64,000 nucleotides of DNA from assembly GCA_031308135.1 (NCBI GenBank), contig JAHLJT010000631.1:191908955-191972954 (forward strand), read 5' to 3'. A model generated the notes under the pieces. The model worked only from the letters and a program-made list of their open reading frames with translations. It made no database searches and was not told the DNA's origin. Position numbers and translations under genes: made by a program. How positions within the stretch are numbered: the stretch's first letter is position 1; each line of letters opens with the position of its first letter. This document shows, piece after piece, positions 60,709 through 64,000 of this stretch. Origin of the DNA: Acheta domesticus. Lineage: Eukaryota > Arthropoda > Insecta > Orthoptera > Gryllidae.

Positions 60709-63700
60709 GCGATAACGGTGAGAGCAGGCAATGGTGGGGACACGTGTTGGGTGACCGGGCAGCGTTTATTAGAAAGTGTTATCCGAGCATGTGGCTCTTC
60801 TTGTGTAGTTTCGCAGAAGGCATGTGTGTTATCTACTTTCTGTGATAGACGATCTTTACATCGAATTCATAATGTACGACACACAAAAATACCTTTAATC
60901 GTTCGGAATAAAATATCTTTAATGGTTTAGTGGTTCAGAATAAAATGTAACATTCTTCTAGGACTTCCTTTCGTTAGGTCACGGGTGGGTGTCAAAGATG
61001 ATCCCTTTTTGTCGAGGAACATGTAATGGGGAATTTTGGATAACAAAGTTACACACGTCCCGTTTTTGATATCGCGCATCTGACCGAATGGTAACTCATC
61101 GTGAAATGGTGTTTGCAGCTACATGAACATGTAGAAGAGGATCTGCATGATCCAATATTGAGATTTTGTCTGTACCGTTCAGCGATTACGCTTTGTTTCA
61201 TTTGACGGTAAACAGGTGTGATGCTCCGATCGAATGGCGGTTTGCGGCGTCCAATTTGCCTTCGGAAGTAGAATCGAGAAGAAAATCGAGGATTCGTTGC
61301 GTTGGAATTTGCAATTTTGCACTCCCCGGGGGCCGAACCGGAGGGTCCGACGGCATACGTGCGTAGTATCGGGGATTCATGTTCAGAGCGATAAACCCAA
61401 CAATACAGACTAGTTCTCTGAGAGATTGTGTTCATGCCGAAAGTCAGTGTAGGATGAGCTGCCTATCAAGGGTGTAGGTCGTGGGGTCGACATCAGGGGT
61501 GTGTTGTCGAAAATAGCTCCTGTGTAGCTTCCTAAATAGTTCCTGTGTAATTTCCCGCCACAAGTTCACTACAAAAAAAAGTGATCATCTTCGACTCCCT
61601 ACACGCACTTAAAAAATTGTTACATTTATTCTTTGCCACGTGTGTGCATACACATGGTATACACACCTTCTTATCAGGTTATCACCTATCAGCAGGAGTG
61701 ACACTTGTCGAATATTTATTTCCCGTGTCCCTTACGCCTAATTTTGACTGTCTAATCTGATTTTTGCTGATGATTGAAGTAAATCCAGCCTCAGGAAAGT
61801 TTCAGGCAAATTATTCAATTGCAATTATTTAGTTTTGCTTAATATCAATTTAGTTATTTCTTGTGTCACTTTCATTCCGATTTCACTGTGGCTCACAATT
61901 TAACCCGGTGACTCTTGTTCATATATTTTTTTATTTCCGGCGATGCCTCTCTAAATGTTAGTACAGTGCTAATTATTTTGGTATATTTTATGAAATTGAG
62001 TTGACTATCTTGCACGCTTTGGCAGATATGCTTCTCATATCCGAAAATGTGAGCAGAAGGAACGAAAAACAAATAAATTGTGCATTGCATGTCTTGAGAA
62101 TACAAGGTAATGATGTTAATAACACGTGTTTGTGGAAATACAAGTGACTAAGAATTTTAATTAAAAGTTCGACGTCAAATATATGTCTTAAGAGTTGTAT
62201 TGTAACAGGTACCTTATAATTGGTCTTATCATTTACTGAAAATAAATGAACTTTGCAAACGATTATTTCAGATTAAAAAAATTGTCTCATTGAAAAAAAT
62301 CACGTAAAAGTTTTGAATCTCATTCCCAAATATTTGAAAGTATTGAAATGAACACTATGTCATATTTTATAGATTTATAGTAATAATGATTGGATATTGT
62401 AATTTCCAGTATGTGAAAGGCATGGAGTTTATCAGATCTCTGGGAGTAAGGATGAAATGTCTCTCCTTAACACTCTTAAGCAATTCATTTTCTTTGTAAA
62501 CATTTATATCTCACGTTTGTGAATGGATTTAAAGAGACTTTCTAGACATTTAGTTTTCAAATTAATATCAATGCATAATTTAGAGAAGCACTCTTCTTGA
62601 AGAGTTGCAATATAATTAGTTAGGCTTTATTTAAATAAAAATGGTGGTTATGTAGTAAGTGCAGGCATATTCGTATACGCTATCTGTACTCTGTCAATCA
62701 CAGTATTATTTATGATTTAGAGATTTCGCACATTGGCATAGGAACATACTAAGACTTACGGATTTCCTCGATTTTAGCTTCTGCAAATATTGTCGTGTGG
62801 AAAGCCGCAGATCCTCTTTAAGAGGAAAAAGAACCTCTGAAGCATTTGCTCTGAACTTTAGTAGCTCCTTTTCTGGGTGCACTTAGAGAATGCCTTCTCG
62901 TTTTCTAAAGTACTGAGCAAAATAATGTTCTTAAGTAAATAGGAAGCGTAATTAATTGTATAAGCTTACCTTGCATACTAAATAAGTTGGAGGCACAAGG
63001 CATACAAATACCGTACTAGAAAGTTTATTTACGAATAGTTTGAAAGTAAAACATTTTCATGTTTTCTGCCAAAATGCAATTTTTGGTCTGCCTCCTGTGT
63101 CCAAGGGTATCAATATGAGAATACTCTTTCATAGACGAAGTTTCAAAAAAATTCCAGGAAGTCTCTAAATTTGCCCCATGATGTTCAATATCTAATATTT
63201 ATCGTGAAACATTATATAGATGATTTCATATTTATTGTGAAATAATTATATTATGTGCATGTACAATTAAGCGACAGAGAATATACATTATTTCAAGTAA
63301 GAAGCAAAAAATTAATATAGTGGATGATAAACGTGGCTAAAACAAAAAATGTCATAATCAGTCAGTGATGGCGATATTTGTAATTCAGCATTTCAAGTAA
63401 ATTAAAATAGTCATGAAACATATTAAAAAATGGGGACAAGAATAAGAACAATCATCCATTTACATATCAAACTTATTATAGTAATAGTTTTCTTTTATGT
63501 TAATTATATTGAGTTAAGTAAATTCCACACTGGAATGAATACTTTTCAAAGACTATGAAATACTCCACGTTTTGATTATCAAACCTACACAACATTTTGT
63601 GTGTAAACAGTGAGTATAGACCATTTATAGGTACATCACCTAGTCAATGAAAGTACGCATGAATATCCCAAGCATTTGCTCTCAGAACTGTAGTTATTCT

Positions 63701-64000
63701 TTTTTAGTCTAGGTAATCTTCATATCGTTTGCCGTGCTCTTAATTTCAACACTTTACAGCAATTACATTCTGAGGTAAAATGCTTATTTTTACTTTAACT
63801 AGTAGTGTTTTGCAAATTTTACACCTATAGTTAATATTTATAAGATATTTGTTGGCTCTTTTACTCTACTATTTGCATCATTTTACGTTATTGTGGTGCT
63901 TTACCATTTTCTTATTAAGCAATTCGCGTGAAGTTTCTCATTTCTTTACTCCTTCGTCTTTTCCGTCTGCTTCCCTCTCGCCTCTACTTTTAGCACCTCA
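60709..64000. other. Mostly AT-rich DNA, 3.3 kb, no gene seen
   Basis: A moderately GC-rich patch at 61050-61500 gives a 128-residue minus-strand frame (61049-61435) that I do not recognise; with no domain or splice evidence I do not call it a gene. The phrase agctcctgtgtag / agttcctgtgtaa is repeated near 61515-61550. The rest is AT-rich and featureless. Confidence 0.5.

Noticed and set aside
61049..61435. 128-residue minus-strand frame
   Set aside because: No recognised domain, no conserved motif, and no splice or promoter evidence.

Overview
This is a eukaryotic nuclear window, most likely from an arthropod and probably an insect with a repeat-rich genome. The evidence is long AT-rich non-coding DNA broken by very CpG-rich islands, abundant tRNA-derived SINEs with polymerase III A and B boxes, many micro- and minisatellites, and a nuclear copy of mitochondrial cox3 that only reads correctly with the invertebrate mitochondrial code (TGA = Trp). 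I found no protein-coding gene I could defend. The long open frames all lie in tandem repeats or GC-rich low-complexity DNA, and in the one region present twice the frames are not conserved between copies. Nothing looks bacterial: no operons, CRISPR arrays or ribosome binding sites.

Layout. Positions 1-7226 (copy A) are nearly identical to 16526-23794 (copy B). Copy A stops at a run of exactly 100 N (7227-7326). The differences are mostly one-base indels in homopolymers plus scattered substitutions, so the simplest reading is a redundant contig end or haplotig left unmerged during scaffolding, not a true duplication. Between the copies lie a SINE (7755-8006), a candidate 1.66-kb terminal-inverted-repeat element (8410-10068) with a hairpin inside it, a 20-bp minisatellite (10941-11143), and GC- and pyrimidine-rich blocks (12720-15420) ending in a long (CA)n tract.

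From 23795 to 37700 there are pyrimidine-rich islands, a 57-bp minisatellite (26630-27150), several copies of SINE family A, and a very homogeneous 15-bp minisatellite of 49 units (36541-37275) in a CpG-rich setting. Next to it lies the cox3 NUMT (about 37720-37920). From 38000 to 64000 there are CpG islands at 41440-42960, 47900-48770, 52620-54640, 56430-57250 and 60310-60690. SINE-A is nested inside SINE-A at 44475-45395. A GC block together with a SINE tail occurs as an inverted pair at 54828-55135 and 57700-58012.

Themes. (1) One SINE family (called A here) supplies most of the interspersed repeats and has a 3' tail of (AATC)n; several copies show target-site duplications, nesting or chimerism. 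(2) About ten CpG islands sit beside strand-asymmetric, degenerate tandem repeats, all C-rich on one strand or G-rich on the other. (3) The remaining AT-rich DNA shows no recognisable genes. Family names A, B and C are local labels, not database names.
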